A stretch of DNA of 54,929 nt from Actinokineospora xionganensis (lineage in GTDB: Bacteria; Actinomycetota; Actinomycetes; Mycobacteriales; Pseudonocardiaceae). The position numbers were made by a program, and so were the translations under genes. The stretch covers positions 215,730 to 270,658 of the forward strand of contig NZ_JABVED010000010.1 of the NCBI RefSeq assembly GCF_014323725.1. The letters are read 5' to 3'. Numbering within the stretch: position 1 is the stretch's first letter; every line of letters starts with the position of its first letter. Shown here piece after piece: positions 14,540 through 23,214 of this stretch. A model generated the notes under the pieces. That model worked only from the letters and a program-made list of their open reading frames with translations, was not told where the DNA came from and ran no database searches.

Positions 14540-16174
14540 GTGACTACAACGGTGCTACTCGACGCCGGCGTGGTGAGCCGCTGCAGGCGCCGTGTTCACC
14601 TGGAACACGATCCGGCCGCCCGGGACTCGCCCCGCGGCGCCCCCGACCCCACCGCTGAGCTGCGCAAAGCCGACGCGGCGGCGCACCGCCGGGAGATCGC
14701 CGACCAGCTCGCGGCGAAGTTCGGCGACGACTGGGTCGAGATCCCCGCGGGCCGCGGCGTCGAACGTGAGGCCGCCACGGCCGTCGCACTCGAAGCCGGA
14801 GCGCGGTTCATCTGGTCGGCCCAGCTCCCACGTGACCCCGATGGCGGCAGGCGCGGCGCGATCGACCTGCTCGTGCGCACCGAACACGGGTACGTCCCGG
14901 TCCTCGTGGTCCGGCACAAGGTGAGCGACCCCGGCACCGGCGCCCGCACGTCGCCCATCAGCGAGATCACGAACATCGGCGGCGAACCCGACCAGACCCG
15001 CAAGGTCCGTCCCCAGCCGCGCGACCAGCTGCGGCTCGCGCACACGCTGCGGCTGCTCAGCGCCGCCGGGTACGCCGACGACCGGCACGCGCTCGCGGGT
15101 GTCATCGGCCTCGACGGCGACGTCGTCGTCTGGCACGACCTGACCGCCCCGACCTGGCCTGGCGGGCGCACCGCGCTCGCCGAGTACGAGGTCCGCTTCG
15201 CCGACCGCGTCGCCGTGGCGACCGCGGCCGCGACTGGCGGCGAACCGCTCGCCCAGCCGTCGCGCATCGTCGAGTGCCGTAGCTGTCCGTGGTGGCCGAC
15301 GTGCGGCCAGAACCTGCTCGACACCCGCGATGTGAGTCTCGTGGTGCGCGGCGAGGACGCAGGCTTCCTCCGCGCCGCCGGTGTCACCACGGTCGACGCA
15401 CTCGCCGCGCTGGATATCGACGACGCCGACGTGGCGCCGCTGGTCGGGATGCCGCTGCCGGACGCGGTCGGGCTGGCCCGCGCCTGGCTGGCCGACCTCA
15501 CCGTCGTGCGCCGCAACGAGTCCGTGCACGTGCCCCGCGCCGACGTCGAGGTCGACGTCGACATGGAGAGCTTCGGCGACGCGGGCGCCTACCTGTGGGG
15601 CGCGCTCCTCTCGGGTGCCGATATCGGCATCGAGCACGGCTACCGCGCCTTCGTCACCTGGGACCCGCTGCCCACCGACGACGAGGCCCGGTCGTTCGCC
15701 GAGTTCTGGCAGTGGTTCGCGTCGGTGCGCGAGGCGACGGTCGCGCGCGGCCTCACGTTCCGCGCCTACTGCTACAACGAGTTGGCCGAGAACCGGTGGC
15801 TGCTGGCGTCGGCGAAGCGTTTCGCGGGCAAGCCCGGCATCCCCACCCGGCGCGAGGTCCTGACGTTCATCGAGTCCGACGAGTGGGTCGACCTCTTCGG
15901 CAGCGTCCGCGAGCACTTCCTGTGCTCGCACGGCAAGGGACTCAAGACGATCGCGCCCGCGGCGGGCTTCACCTGGCGCGACGCCGAGGCCAGCGGCGAG
16001 AACTCGATGCGCTGGTACCGGGCGGCGGTCGGGATGGACGGCGACGAACCGGATACCGTGCAGCGCACCCGGCTCCTGGAATACAACGAGGACGACGTGC
16101 GCGCCACGGCGGTGCTGCGCGGCTGGATGTCATCACCGGAAGTCAACAAGATCCCGTTCGTCGGAGACCTCTAG
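14540..16174 (+). CDS. TM0106 family RecB-like putative nuclease with RNase H-like C-terminal domain
   Basis: The 544-aa protein has an N-terminal RecB/Cas4-type nuclease domain ([50 protein letters not shown]). One Cys near residue 14 and the cluster [10 protein letters not shown] near 250 form the four-cysteine set typical of Fe-S-cluster RecB nucleases. A helix-hairpin-like segment follows ([13 protein letters not shown]). The C-terminal half (about 340-544) is a predicted 3'-5' exonuclease-like RNase H fold ([32 protein letters not shown]). It is expected to process DNA, but the biological role is unproven. The start is GTG 14540 with a leaderless -10. It ends 8 bp before mscR. Confidence 0.9.
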   Translation: MTTTVLLDAGVVSRCRRRVHLEHDPAARDSPRGAPDPTAELRKADAAAHRREIADQLAAKFGDDWVEIPAGRGVEREAATAVALEAGARFIWSAQLPRDPDGGRRGAIDLLVRTEHGYVPVLVVRHKVSDPGTGARTSPISEITNIGGEPDQTRKVRPQPRDQLRLAHTLRLLSAAGYADDRHALAGVIGLDGDVVVWHDLTAPTWPGGRTALAEYEVRFADRVAVATAAATGGEPLAQPSRIVECRSCPWWPTCGQNLLDTRDVSLVVRGEDAGFLRAAGVTTVDALAALDIDDADVAPLVGMPLPDAVGLARAWLADLTVVRRNESVHVPRADVEVDVDMESFGDAGAYLWGALLSGADIGIEHGYRAFVTWDPLPTDDEARSFAEFWQWFASVREATVARGLTFRAYCYNELAENRWLLASAKRFAGKPGIPTRREVLTFIESDEWVDLFGSVREHFLCSHGKGLKTIAPAAGFTWRDAEASGENSMRWYRAAVGMDGDEPDTVQRTRLLEYNEDDVRATAVLRGWMSSPEVNKIPFVGDL

Positions 16175-16182
16175 GAGTTCCA

Positions 16183-17268
16183 ATGGCCCAGCAGGTTCGC
16201 GGTGTCGTCGCAAGAGCGAAGGGCCGGCCGGTCTCCGTCGAGACGATCGTGATCCCCGACCCGGGCCCGGGCGAAGCGGTGGTGAAAGTGCTGTCCTGCG
16301 GCGTCTGCCACACGGACCTGCACTACCGCGAGGGCGGCATCAACGACGAGTTCCCATTCCTGCTCGGCCATGAGGCCGCGGGCATCGTGGAGACCGTCGG
16401 TGATGGCGTCACAGACATCGAGCCCGGCGACTTCGTCATCCTGAACTGGCGCGCGGTCTGCGGCCGGTGCCGCGCCTGCCTCAAGGGCAAGCCCTGGTAC
16501 TGCTTCGACACGCACAACGCCGCCCAGCCGATGACCCTGGAGGACGGCACGGCGCTGTCCCCGGCGTTGGGCATCGGCGCCTTCGCGGAGAAGACGCTCG
16601 TCCACAGTGGACAGTGCACCAAGGTTGACCCTTCCGCGAGTCCGACCGCCGTCGGCCTGCTCGGCTGCGGTGTGATGGCCGGGTTGGGCGCCGCGCTCAA
16701 CACCGGCGGCGTCTCGCGCGGCGACACGGTCGCGGTCATCGGCTGCGGCGGTGTCGGCGACGCGGCCATCGCGGGCTCGAAGCTCGCGGGCGCGACGACG
16801 ATCATCGCGGTCGACGTCGACGACCGGAAACTGGAGTGGGCCAAGGGAATCGGCGCCACGCACACGGTCAACGCCAAGTCCGGCGATCCGGTCGAGGCGA
16901 TCAAGGAGCTCACCGGCGGCTTCGGCGCGGACGTCGTCATCGACGCGGTCGGTCGCCCGGAGACGTGGAAGCAGGCGTTCTACGCGCGCGACCTCGCGGG
17001 CACGGTCGTGCTGGTCGGCGTGCCGACCCCGGACATGAAGATCGAGATGCCGCTGATCGACTTCTTCTCCCGCGGTGGCTCGCTCAAGTCGAGCTGGTAC
17101 GGCGACTGCCTGCCCTCGCGCGACTTCCCGTACCTGGTCGACCTCTACCGCCAGGGCAGGCTGGACCTCGACGCGTTCGTCTCCGAGACCATCGCGCTCG
17201 ACGGCGTCGAGGACGCGTTCGACCGCATGCACCACGGCGACGTGCTTCGCTCGGTGGTGGTGTTCTGA
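16183..17268 (+). CDS. mscR: S-(hydroxymethyl)mycothiol dehydrogenase
   Basis: The 361-aa zinc-dependent medium-chain dehydrogenase opens with the family hallmark [14 protein letters not shown]. It has the catalytic zinc site CGVCHTDLH plus GHEAAG, a structural zinc cluster [15 protein letters not shown], and a Rossmann nucleotide loop [12 protein letters not shown]. It oxidises the formaldehyde-mycothiol adduct to S-formylmycothiol with NAD+, the actinobacterial counterpart of glutathione-dependent formaldehyde dehydrogenase. ATG 16183 is preceded by AGGAG. Its stop overlaps the start of the MBL gene (TGATG), a pairing also seen in mycobacteria and streptomycetes. Confidence 0.95.
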   Translation: MAQQVRGVVARAKGRPVSVETIVIPDPGPGEAVVKVLSCGVCHTDLHYREGGINDEFPFLLGHEAAGIVETVGDGVTDIEPGDFVILNWRAVCGRCRACLKGKPWYCFDTHNAAQPMTLEDGTALSPALGIGAFAEKTLVHSGQCTKVDPSASPTAVGLLGCGVMAGLGAALNTGGVSRGDTVAVIGCGGVGDAAIAGSKLAGATTIIAVDVDDRKLEWAKGIGATHTVNAKSGDPVEAIKELTGGFGADVVIDAVGRPETWKQAFYARDLAGTVVLVGVPTPDMKIEMPLIDFFSRGGSLKSSWYGDCLPSRDFPYLVDLYRQGRLDLDAFVSETIALDGVEDAFDRMHHGDVLRSVVVF

Positions 17269-17894
17269 TGAGCGCCCGCATCGACTACGTCGTCACCTCC
17301 GGCACGTTCAACCACGACGGCGAGACCCACGAGGTCGACAACAACGTCTGGATCGTCGGCGACGAGAACGAGGTGGTGATCATCGACGCCGCCCACGACG
17401 CCGACGAGATCCTCGCCGCGGTCGATGACCGCCGGGTCAAGGCCATCATCTGCACGCACGCCCACGACGACCACATCAACGTCGCCGAGGACCTGGCCAA
17501 GGTGACCGACGCGCTGGTCATGCTGCACCCCGCCGACGAGGAGCTGTGGCGCCACCTCTACCCCGACGACGACTTCGAGTCGCTGTTCGACGGCGAGGTC
17601 ATCGAGGTCGCGGGCATCGAGCTGCACATCCTGCACACCCCGGGCCACACGCCGGGCGGCATCTCCGTCTACGCGCCCGAGCTCGACGCCGTCTTCACCG
17701 GCGACACCCTGTTCCGCGGCGGACCGGGCGCGACCGGCCGCTCGCTCAGCGACTTCCCGACGATCATCGACTCGATCACCGAGCGACTCTTCGAACTCCC
17801 GCCGCAGACGATCGTGCACACCGGCCACGGCGACTCGACGTCGATCGGCCAGGAGTCCCCTGATCTTGACGAATGGCTCCAACGCGGTCACTAG
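17268..17894 (+). CDS. Metallo-beta-lactamase-fold hydrolase linked to mycothiol formaldehyde detoxification
   Basis: The 208-aa MBL-fold enzyme has the zinc motif THAHDDH (HxHxDH) near residue 63 and further ligands in TPGHTPGG and FTGDTLFRGG, with a C-terminal HTGHGDST. It overlaps mscR by 1 nt (TGATG) and is certainly co-expressed with it. Hydrolysis of the S-formylmycothiol product, or a glyoxalase II-like activity, is a reasonable guess from this constant association, but it is inferred from context only. Confidence 0.92.
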   Translation: MSARIDYVVTSGTFNHDGETHEVDNNVWIVGDENEVVIIDAAHDADEILAAVDDRRVKAIICTHAHDDHINVAEDLAKVTDALVMLHPADEELWRHLYPDDDFESLFDGEVIEVAGIELHILHTPGHTPGGISVYAPELDAVFTGDTLFRGGPGATGRSLSDFPTIIDSITERLFELPPQTIVHTGHGDSTSIGQESPDLDEWLQRGH

Positions 17895-17956
17895 TAGTCA
17901 GTAGGCTACCCAAAGCTATACAGCGCGCTAGTGAAGACTGCGGGGAGGGGCCGAAC

Positions 17957-19123
17957 GTGACCGCTGGTGAGAGGCCGCTGCCGGGCGACTTGGCCAAGGC
18001 AATCGAGGAGTCGGACTTCGCGTGGTCGCTTGTGCTCGTCGGTGAGGACCAGTCGAGCAAACTCGCCTCGCTGACCTCGGACCTGCGCGGCAAGCCGTCG
18101 CCCAACGGCGAGGGCAAGCAGATCACCTCGGGCTACCAGTACTGGGGGATCGGGCCCACGATCGCCTGGGCGCACGCCTGTTCCGACCCGTTCTACCAGG
18201 TCATGAAGCAGAGCTTGGAGTCGTTCACCCGGCGCTGGCGCCGGATCAGCGGCAAGGTCGGCGGCTCGCCGTTCCACTACGTGTGCCTCGGCGCGGGCAC
18301 CGGCCACAAGGATCGCCAGGTCCTGGAGTCGCTGCTCGTCGAGAACCCGGACATGTTCTATTTCCCGGTCGACATCAGCTCGGAGATGCTGCGGCTGGGC
18401 ACCAACGAGTCCACCCGCGGCCTGGGCATGGCGGGCCACCAGATCATCCCGGTCCACCTCGACTTCGCGATCATCGAGAACCTGCGCGAACTCGGCAAGC
18501 TGCTGCGGACGATCGTGGGCGACGAGCCGATCCTGTACTCGCTGCTCGGCAACACCATGGCCAACTTCGACGACGACGCCGAGATCCTGTCCAGCCTCAC
18601 CTCGCTGCTGCGCCCGCAGGACCGCTTCCTGTTGGAGGTCGCGACCACCGACGACCTGACGGATGACCTCGCCCGGCAGGTGGTGGAGGAGTACGCGCGG
18701 AGCCGGGCGTACAAGGAGTTCGTCACCAGCGCGCTGCTGCACAACTCCGACCTGACGATCGACATGGAGTCCGTGCTGTTCCGCGGTTCCGTCGAAGCGG
18801 GTCGCGCGCTCAAGGTGAAGGTCATCTACCAGAACCGCACCGGCGGCGACATCCAGATGACCCTGCCGGACCGCACCCGGGTGCTGTTCCCCGACAACGA
18901 CACCATCCTGTTGCAGGTCACCAGGAAGTACGCCCGCAAGGCCCTCGACGAGATCCTGACCCGGTGCGGTCTGCGCCGGGTCGCGGCCACCCACTCCGAC
19001 TTCCGGACCCAGCGGGCCTCACCCGGGTTCGGCATGGAGCTGGTCCTGCTCGGCCGCGCCCAGGGCGGCGAACCGGTGCCCACGCAGCGCCGGACCCGGG
19101 CGGACGAGATCTGGGCCAACTAA
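17957..19123 (+). CDS. EgtD-like SAM-dependent methyltransferase (histidine N-alpha-methyltransferase family)
   Basis: The 388-aa cytoplasmic protein has a Methyltransf_33-type (EgtD-like) domain. SAM motif I is LGAGTGHKD at 111-119, the acidic strand YFPVDISSEML lies near 135-145, and YSLLGNTMANF near 195 resembles the EgtD LGSTIGNF motif. EgtD makes hercynine from histidine in ergothioneine synthesis, but no egtA, B, C or E gene is nearby and the protein is longer than EgtD (about 320 aa), so its substrate may differ. GTG 17957 follows GGGGAGGGG. Longer in-frame starts overlap the MBL gene. It abuts the next gene with no gap. Confidence 0.82.
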   Translation: MTAGERPLPGDLAKAIEESDFAWSLVLVGEDQSSKLASLTSDLRGKPSPNGEGKQITSGYQYWGIGPTIAWAHACSDPFYQVMKQSLESFTRRWRRISGKVGGSPFHYVCLGAGTGHKDRQVLESLLVENPDMFYFPVDISSEMLRLGTNESTRGLGMAGHQIIPVHLDFAIIENLRELGKLLRTIVGDEPILYSLLGNTMANFDDDAEILSSLTSLLRPQDRFLLEVATTDDLTDDLARQVVEEYARSRAYKEFVTSALLHNSDLTIDMESVLFRGSVEAGRALKVKVIYQNRTGGDIQMTLPDRTRVLFPDNDTILLQVTRKYARKALDEILTRCGLRRVAATHSDFRTQRASPGFGMELVLLGRAQGGEPVPTQRRTRADEIWAN

Positions 19124-19714
19124 ATGACCCGCATCGCGATCACGATCGTCACCTTCGGCGCGCTCGCGGTGGCGCTGGTGCTCGGCGTGACCTGGTTCGC
19201 GATTTCCGAGCCGGGGCAACGGTTCGAGCCCGCGGTCAACACGTTGGCGCTGCTCGCGGGCATCACCGGCATCTTCGCCGAACGATGGGCGGCGCAACGC
19301 GAACGGCGGCAGCAGGCGATCGAGTCCATCGTGTCGGAACTGGCCCGCAACCGGGAAGTCCTGGCAGGCGACGAGTTCAGCGAGGGCGCTCCGGGCGGCC
19401 GCAAGCTCTACTCCCGGCTGCTGCACTCCGCGGTCGACTCGGCCTTCACCTCAGGCGCGCTGAGCCTGCGCCGCGACACGGAGCTGATCTCGCTGCTGCA
19501 CCAGTGGCGCGGCCAGGTCAGCTCGGTCAACCGCAGGCTTGAACTCACCGAGATGCTGATGTTCACCACCGCCTCCGCCGATGAGGCCGACGACTTCAAC
19601 AAGGCGCTCCGCACGTTCATGCCGACCGTGCGGAGCCACCTCGACGAAGTGGAGTCCTACCTCGGCGCCATGCGCAGCGAGCCGTCGAGACGGATCACCT
19701 CGCCGTTGAGGTAG
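19124..19714 (+). CDS. Small two-helix membrane protein (196 aa)
   Basis: No family is recognised. It has two N-terminal hydrophobic segments (residues about 4-27 and 37-52), then a long cytoplasmic helical region (ERWAAQRERRQQAIESIVSELARN ... SVNRRLELTEMLMF) that may form a coiled coil. The ATG follows the stop of the EgtD-like gene directly (TAAATG), so the two are translationally linked. Its last 58 bp overlap the end of the convergent dehydrogenase gene. The C-terminal residues are basic (EPSRRITSPLR), perhaps shaped by that overlap. Confidence 0.75.
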   Translation: MTRIAITIVTFGALAVALVLGVTWFAISEPGQRFEPAVNTLALLAGITGIFAERWAAQRERRQQAIESIVSELARNREVLAGDEFSEGAPGGRKLYSRLLHSAVDSAFTSGALSLRRDTELISLLHQWRGQVSSVNRRLELTEMLMFTTASADEADDFNKALRTFMPTVRSHLDEVESYLGAMRSEPSRRITSPLR

Positions 19715-20415
19715 TCCTGGTCGATGATCGACAGGGCCAGCTTCGCGTACTCCTCGGGCTTGCCGAGGCGCTTCGGGAAGGGCACGCCCTCGGCGAGCGC
19801 CGCGCGGAACTCGTCGGAGACGGTCGCGAGCATCGGGGTGTCGATGATGCCGGGGGCGATGGTCAGAACCCGGATGCCCGACGTCGCCAGGTCGCGCGCG
19901 GCGGGCAGGTTCAGCCCGACGACACCGCCCTTGGACGCGGAGTAGGCGGCCTGCCCGATCTGGCCGTCGAACGCGGCGATCGAGGCGGTGTTGATAATGA
20001 CGCCCCGCTGGTTGTGGTCGAGGGCGTCGGTCTGCGCGATGGCGGCGGCGGCGAGGGTGACCACGTTGAAGGTGCCGATCAGGTTGACCTCGATGACCTT
20101 GCGGAACAGGTTGAGGTCGTGCGGGCCCTTTTTGGACAGGATGCGGGCCGACGGCCCGATCCCGGCGCAGTTGACCACGACGCGCAGCGGCTTGCCGGAC
20201 GCGACGGCGGCGTCGACGGCGGCCTGGACCTGCTCGGGGTCGGTCACGTCGGTGGGGACGTAGGTGATGCCGTCGACCTGCGGCGCGGTCTCGATGGCGG
20301 CGGGCAGATCGAGTGCGAAGACACTCGCGCCCTGTGCGGCGAGCGCGTGCGCGGTGGCCCCACCGAGGCCGGACGCTCCTCCGGTGACGATGGCCGCGGT
20401 GCCGTCGATCTGCAT
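19657..20415 (-). CDS. Short-chain dehydrogenase, 3-hydroxyacyl-CoA dehydrogenase type 2-like
   Basis: The 252-aa SDR has the NAD-binding TGGASGLGG (residues 11-19), NCAGIGPS, and the active-site set Ser (NTASIAAFDG) with YSASKGG. Overall similarity is to HSD10-type 3-hydroxyacyl-CoA dehydrogenases (DLPAAIETA, VVNCAGIGPSARIL, PGIIDTPML, FPKRLGKPEEYAKL), which act in fatty-acid or branched-chain degradation with NAD+. ATG 20415 has AAGGGAT upstream. Its 3' end overlaps the convergent membrane-protein gene by 58 bp. Confidence 0.92.
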   Translation of the reverse strand: MQIDGTAAIVTGGASGLGGATAHALAAQGASVFALDLPAAIETAPQVDGITYVPTDVTDPEQVQAAVDAAVASGKPLRVVVNCAGIGPSARILSKKGPHDLNLFRKVIEVNLIGTFNVVTLAAAAIAQTDALDHNQRGVIINTASIAAFDGQIGQAAYSASKGGVVGLNLPAARDLATSGIRVLTIAPGIIDTPMLATVSDEFRAALAEGVPFPKRLGKPEEYAKLALSIIDQDYLNGEVIRLDGSLRMAPR

Positions 20416-20483
20416 CCCGATATCCCTTCACGCCCGACCGTGCACCCCGCACGGCTACCGCCGGGAAGGTTAACGCCCGTTCA

Positions 20484-20530
20484 GCCCCGGCCCCACTTGG
20501 ATGTGCGCGACATCCCAGTGGAACCGGGGC
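20484..20530 (-). terminator. Long stem-loop after the second SDR gene
   Basis: GCCCCGG-cc-CCACT-t-GGATGT pairs with ACATCC-c-AGTGG-aa-CCGGGGC around a GCGCG loop. The three paired blocks total 18 bp with symmetric mismatches. It lies 19 nt after the stop of the minus-strand gene ending at 20549. A shorter CAGGAC-GT-GTCCTG inverted repeat (20531-20544) stands between. Confidence 0.7.
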
Positions 20531-20548
20531 CAGGACGTGTCCTGCGGG

Positions 20549-21502
20549 TTATCGGGCGAGACCGAAATCGGTCCCGGTGAGCTCTTCACTGACGTCCCAG
20601 AGCCGCTTGGCCAGTTCGCGGTCGCGGGCGGCCTCGAGCGGCTCCACCAGAGTGGGGTAGCCCTTCTGCTCCCGGCGCCCGTTGGGCCCGACGAACTGCC
20701 CGCTCTCGATGTCCGGGTGGGTCGCCGCGTACAGCTGCGGCAACGCGCCCATCTCGGCTTCCTGGGCGATGAACTTGTTGGACACCTTCAGGGCAAGCTT
20801 CGCGATGCCGGTCGGACCGGAGGTCTGCAGGTTCGTCGCCGAATAGCCGGGATGCGCCAGCACGCTGGCCACGGTGAACCCGTTGGCCCGCAGCCTGCGG
20901 TGGAACTCCAGGCCGAACACCACGTTGGCGAGCTTCGACTGCGAGTAATAGCCGGTGCGCGAGTACTTGTGTTCACCGTGCAGGTCGTCGAAGTGGATTC
21001 GGCCGCGCTTATGCAGGTACGAGCTGACAGTCACGACCCGCGGGTCGCGCCCCGACTTCAGCTTGTCGAGCAGCCGACCGGTGAGTGCGAAGTGGCCCAG
21101 GTGGTTGACGGCGAACTGCAGCTCGTAACCCTGGGCGCTCTCGGAACGCGGCGGCATCATCACGCCCGCGTTGTTGATGAGGATGTCGACCTGGTCGACG
21201 GTGTCGGCGAAAGCGGTCACCGTGTCGAGGTCGGCAAGGTCGAGGAGGCGGGTCTCGATGCTCGCCTCGGGCAACTCGGTGCGGATGGTGTCGACAGCCT
21301 CGGCGCCCTTGTCGGCGTCGCGGGCCGTCAGGATGACGTGGGCGCCATGTCGGGCCAGCTCACGGCTGGTCTGGAAGCCCAGGCCGCTGTTGCCACCGGT
21401 CACGATGGCGGTGCGGCCGACCAGGTCGGGGATATCGGCGGCGGTCCACCCGGGGGCGGACACCGCCCCCGGATCGTCCTCGGGTGCAGTGCTCATGGTC
21501 AT
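20549..21502 (-). CDS. Short-chain dehydrogenase/reductase, retinol-dehydrogenase-like
   Basis: The 317-aa SDR has TGGNSGLGFQTS (NADP-type Rossmann loop near 30-40), NNAGVM, the LQFAVNHLGHF helix that marks the retinol dehydrogenase/WW-oxidoreductase-like group, and the catalytic Y-x3-K in YSQSKLAN. The first of two closely spaced Met codons (21502) is chosen because AAGGCAGG lies 6 nt upstream. The second is at 21496. The substrate is unknown. It is divergent from an aldo/keto reductase, and the 88-bp gap must hold both promoters. Confidence 0.9.
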   Translation of the reverse strand: MTMSTAPEDDPGAVSAPGWTAADIPDLVGRTAIVTGGNSGLGFQTSRELARHGAHVILTARDADKGAEAVDTIRTELPEASIETRLLDLADLDTVTAFADTVDQVDILINNAGVMMPPRSESAQGYELQFAVNHLGHFALTGRLLDKLKSGRDPRVVTVSSYLHKRGRIHFDDLHGEHKYSRTGYYSQSKLANVVFGLEFHRRLRANGFTVASVLAHPGYSATNLQTSGPTGIAKLALKVSNKFIAQEAEMGALPQLYAATHPDIESGQFVGPNGRREQKGYPTLVEPLEAARDRELAKRLWDVSEELTGTDFGLAR

Positions 21503-21577
21503 AGCCTGCCTTACCGCCTGGCAGGACAGCGATATCGGATACGGCTTGACATCTAGATCACATGGCCTCCGCCGCCC

Positions 21578-21583
21578 TACTGT
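21578..21583 (+). promoter_or_regulatory. -10 box TACTGT of a probable leaderless gene
   Basis: TACTGT ends 7 nt before GTG 21591, with no ribosome site. A TTGACA at 21546 is too far upstream (26 nt) to be a normal -35 partner. Confidence 0.45.
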
Positions 21584-21590
21584 CTGCAGG

Positions 21591-22553
21591 GTGGAGCTGC
21601 GGCACCTGGGCGAGTCCGGGTTGGTGGTGGGAGCGGTCGGACTTGGGTGCAACAACCTGGGCAGGCCGGGCACCCCGACCGAGTCGATCGCGGGCGCGCG
21701 CGCCCTGGTCCACGCGGCGCTCGACGCGGGGGTCTCGCTGTTCGACATCGCCGACGTCTACGGCGCCCCGCGCGGTCGCAGCGAGGAGCTGCTCGGCCAG
21801 GCTCTCGCGGGTCGACGCGACCACGCGGTGATCGCGACGAAGTTCGGTATGGACATGCAGGGCGGAAGCGGGCCGGACTTCGGCGCCCGCGGTTCGCGCG
21901 GGTACATCCGGCGGGCCGTGGAGGCGTCGCTGCGGCGGCTCAACACCGACTGGATCGACCTGTACCAGCTGCACCGGCCCGATACCGGCACACCGATCGC
22001 CGAGACCCTGTCCGCCTTGGACGACCTCGTCCGCGACGGGCACGTGCGCTACGCCGGGGTGTGCAACCTCGCCGCGTGGCAGCTCGCCGACGCCGCCTGG
22101 ATCGCGAAGACCAACAACGTCGTCAGCCCGGTGACCGCCCAGAACCACTACTCGCTGCTCGAACGCGACGCCGAGCGCGAGCTCTTACCCGCGTGCGAAC
22201 GCTTCGGCCTGAGCCTGCTGCCGTACTTCCCGCTGGCCAACGGCCTGCTGACCGGCAAATACACCCGCGACCAGCCCCCACCGGCCGGTTCCCGCCTCGC
22301 CAACCGCCAACGCCTCATCGACGACGCCCCCTGGCACAAGATCGAGAAACTCCGCGCCTTGGCCTCTTCGCGCGGCATCACCATGGCCACCCTCGCCATC
22401 GGCTGGCTGGCCGCCCAACCCGCCGTCGGCTCGGTCATCGCGGGCGCGACCACCCCCAACCAGATCACGGCGAACTCGAACGCCCTGCACTGGCAACCCA
22501 CCCCGGAAGACCTCGAAGCCGTCGACAAGATCTGCCCACCCACCCGCCGCTAA
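21591..22553 (+). CDS. Aldo/keto reductase
   Basis: The 320-aa NADPH-dependent oxidoreductase has a TIM-barrel fold. The catalytic set is Asp and Tyr in FDIADVYG (near 47-54), Lys in IATKFGMD, and His in LYQLHRPD. The C-terminal cofactor region is SVIAGATTPNQITANSNAL. It resembles the YhdN/Tas-like branch that reduces aldehydes and ketones of unknown identity. GTG 21591 is used because a leaderless -10 precedes it. It is followed within 2 bp by DnaA-like boxes and then a 21-bp repeat block. Confidence 0.92.
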   Translation: MELRHLGESGLVVGAVGLGCNNLGRPGTPTESIAGARALVHAALDAGVSLFDIADVYGAPRGRSEELLGQALAGRRDHAVIATKFGMDMQGGSGPDFGARGSRGYIRRAVEASLRRLNTDWIDLYQLHRPDTGTPIAETLSALDDLVRDGHVRYAGVCNLAAWQLADAAWIAKTNNVVSPVTAQNHYSLLERDAERELLPACERFGLSLLPYFPLANGLLTGKYTRDQPPPAGSRLANRQRLIDDAPWHKIEKLRALASSRGITMATLAIGWLAAQPAVGSVIAGATTPNQITANSNALHWQPTPEDLEAVDKICPPTRR

Positions 22554-22554
22554 G

Positions 22555-22576
22555 TTATCCACAGCACTTGTCCACA
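22555..22576 (+). promoter_or_regulatory. Pair of DnaA-box-like 9-mers
   Basis: TTATCCACA (22555-22563) and TTGTCCACA (22568-22576) have the same orientation, 13 bp apart, just after the aldo/keto reductase stop. Both are full consensus matches. GTGCACAAG follows. Confidence 0.5.
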
Positions 22577-22588
22577 ATGTGCACAAGT

Positions 22589-22676
22589 GTTCGAACGTGA
22601 GTCCCCCGTTCAGAACAGCGAGTTCCCCGTTCCGGCAAGTGAGTTCCACGTTCAGGACACTGAGTTCGACATTCGG
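22589..22676. repeat. 21-bp tandem repeat, about 4 units
   Basis: The units begin GTTC and contain GTGAGTTCC-like ends, at 22589 (19 bp), 22608, 22629 and 22650 (21 bp each), with a partial fifth at 22671 beginning ATTC. An example is GTTCAGGACACTGAGTTCGA. The period is a multiple of three, so both strands stay open and would encode 7-residue repeats, but no ribosome site or continuing gene supports translation. It lies between the convergent ends of the aldo/keto reductase and DUF1697 genes. Confidence 0.7.
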
Positions 22677-22692
22677 GCGTTTCGCGCGGGGC

Positions 22693-23214
22693 TCAGAGGG
22701 CCGCGCCGATCTTTACGACGGTGTTCCAGTTGCGAGCGGTGGCGGCGATTTTCGACCGTTTCGCGACGAGCGGGACGAGCTCCGGCGCCTGCAGAATGCC
22801 GTCCGGGCACCACTGGTAGACGACCCGCGAGCCGATTCGGATGTGGTCCGGCGCCAGCGCGACAAGCTCGCCGGCGAGCGCCGGATCCAAGTCTTGCGAG
22901 AGGAACACCACGAGCATCCGCGACCCGTTGTCGGCCACGTCGACCAGCGGGTGCGCGTCGATCACGGCCTGGATCTCGGCGGCGGTGCGCGCCAGACAGC
23001 GCGTGGTGAGACCCAGGTCGGCAAGCGCTTTCTCGATCCGCTTCTCGGCCTTGGCTGCGTTGTCCTTGGCGGTGAAGACGGCATTGCCGCTCTGCAGCAG
23101 CGTCCGGACCTCTTCATAGCCCAGATCGGACAGCACGGTGCGAAAGTCGGCCATGGCGATCTTCTTGTTGCCGCCGACGTTCACTCCGCGCAGCAGAGCG
23201 GCAATTCGGGTCAT
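22693..23214 (-). CDS. DUF1697 domain protein
   Basis: The 173-aa cytoplasmic protein matches DUF1697: start MTRIAALLRGVNVGGNKKIAMADFRTVL, core LLQSGNAVF, and DGILQAPELVPLVAKRSKIAATARNWNTVVKI near the end. The family is widespread and has no proven function. The ATG at 23214 overlaps the stop of the acyl-CoA synthetase gene (ATGA), so it is the second gene of a two-gene operon. The 21-bp repeat block lies just beyond its stop. Confidence 0.92.
   Translation of the reverse strand: MTRIAALLRGVNVGGNKKIAMADFRTVLSDLGYEEVRTLLQSGNAVFTAKDNAAKAEKRIEKALADLGLTTRCLARTAAEIQAVIDAHPLVDVADNGSRMLVVFLSQDLDPALAGELVALAPDHIRIGSRVVYQWCPDGILQAPELVPLVAKRSKIAATARNWNTVVKIGAAL

Noticed and set aside
14540..16174. Cas4 nuclease
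   Set aside because: The Cys cluster and RecB fold are shared, but the fused RNase H-like C-terminal domain and length identify the TM0106 family, and there is no CRISPR context.
17957..19123. Confident egtD assignment (ergothioneine biosynthesis)
   Set aside because: No egtA, B, C or E nearby and the chain is longer than EgtD; only family-level similarity is claimed.
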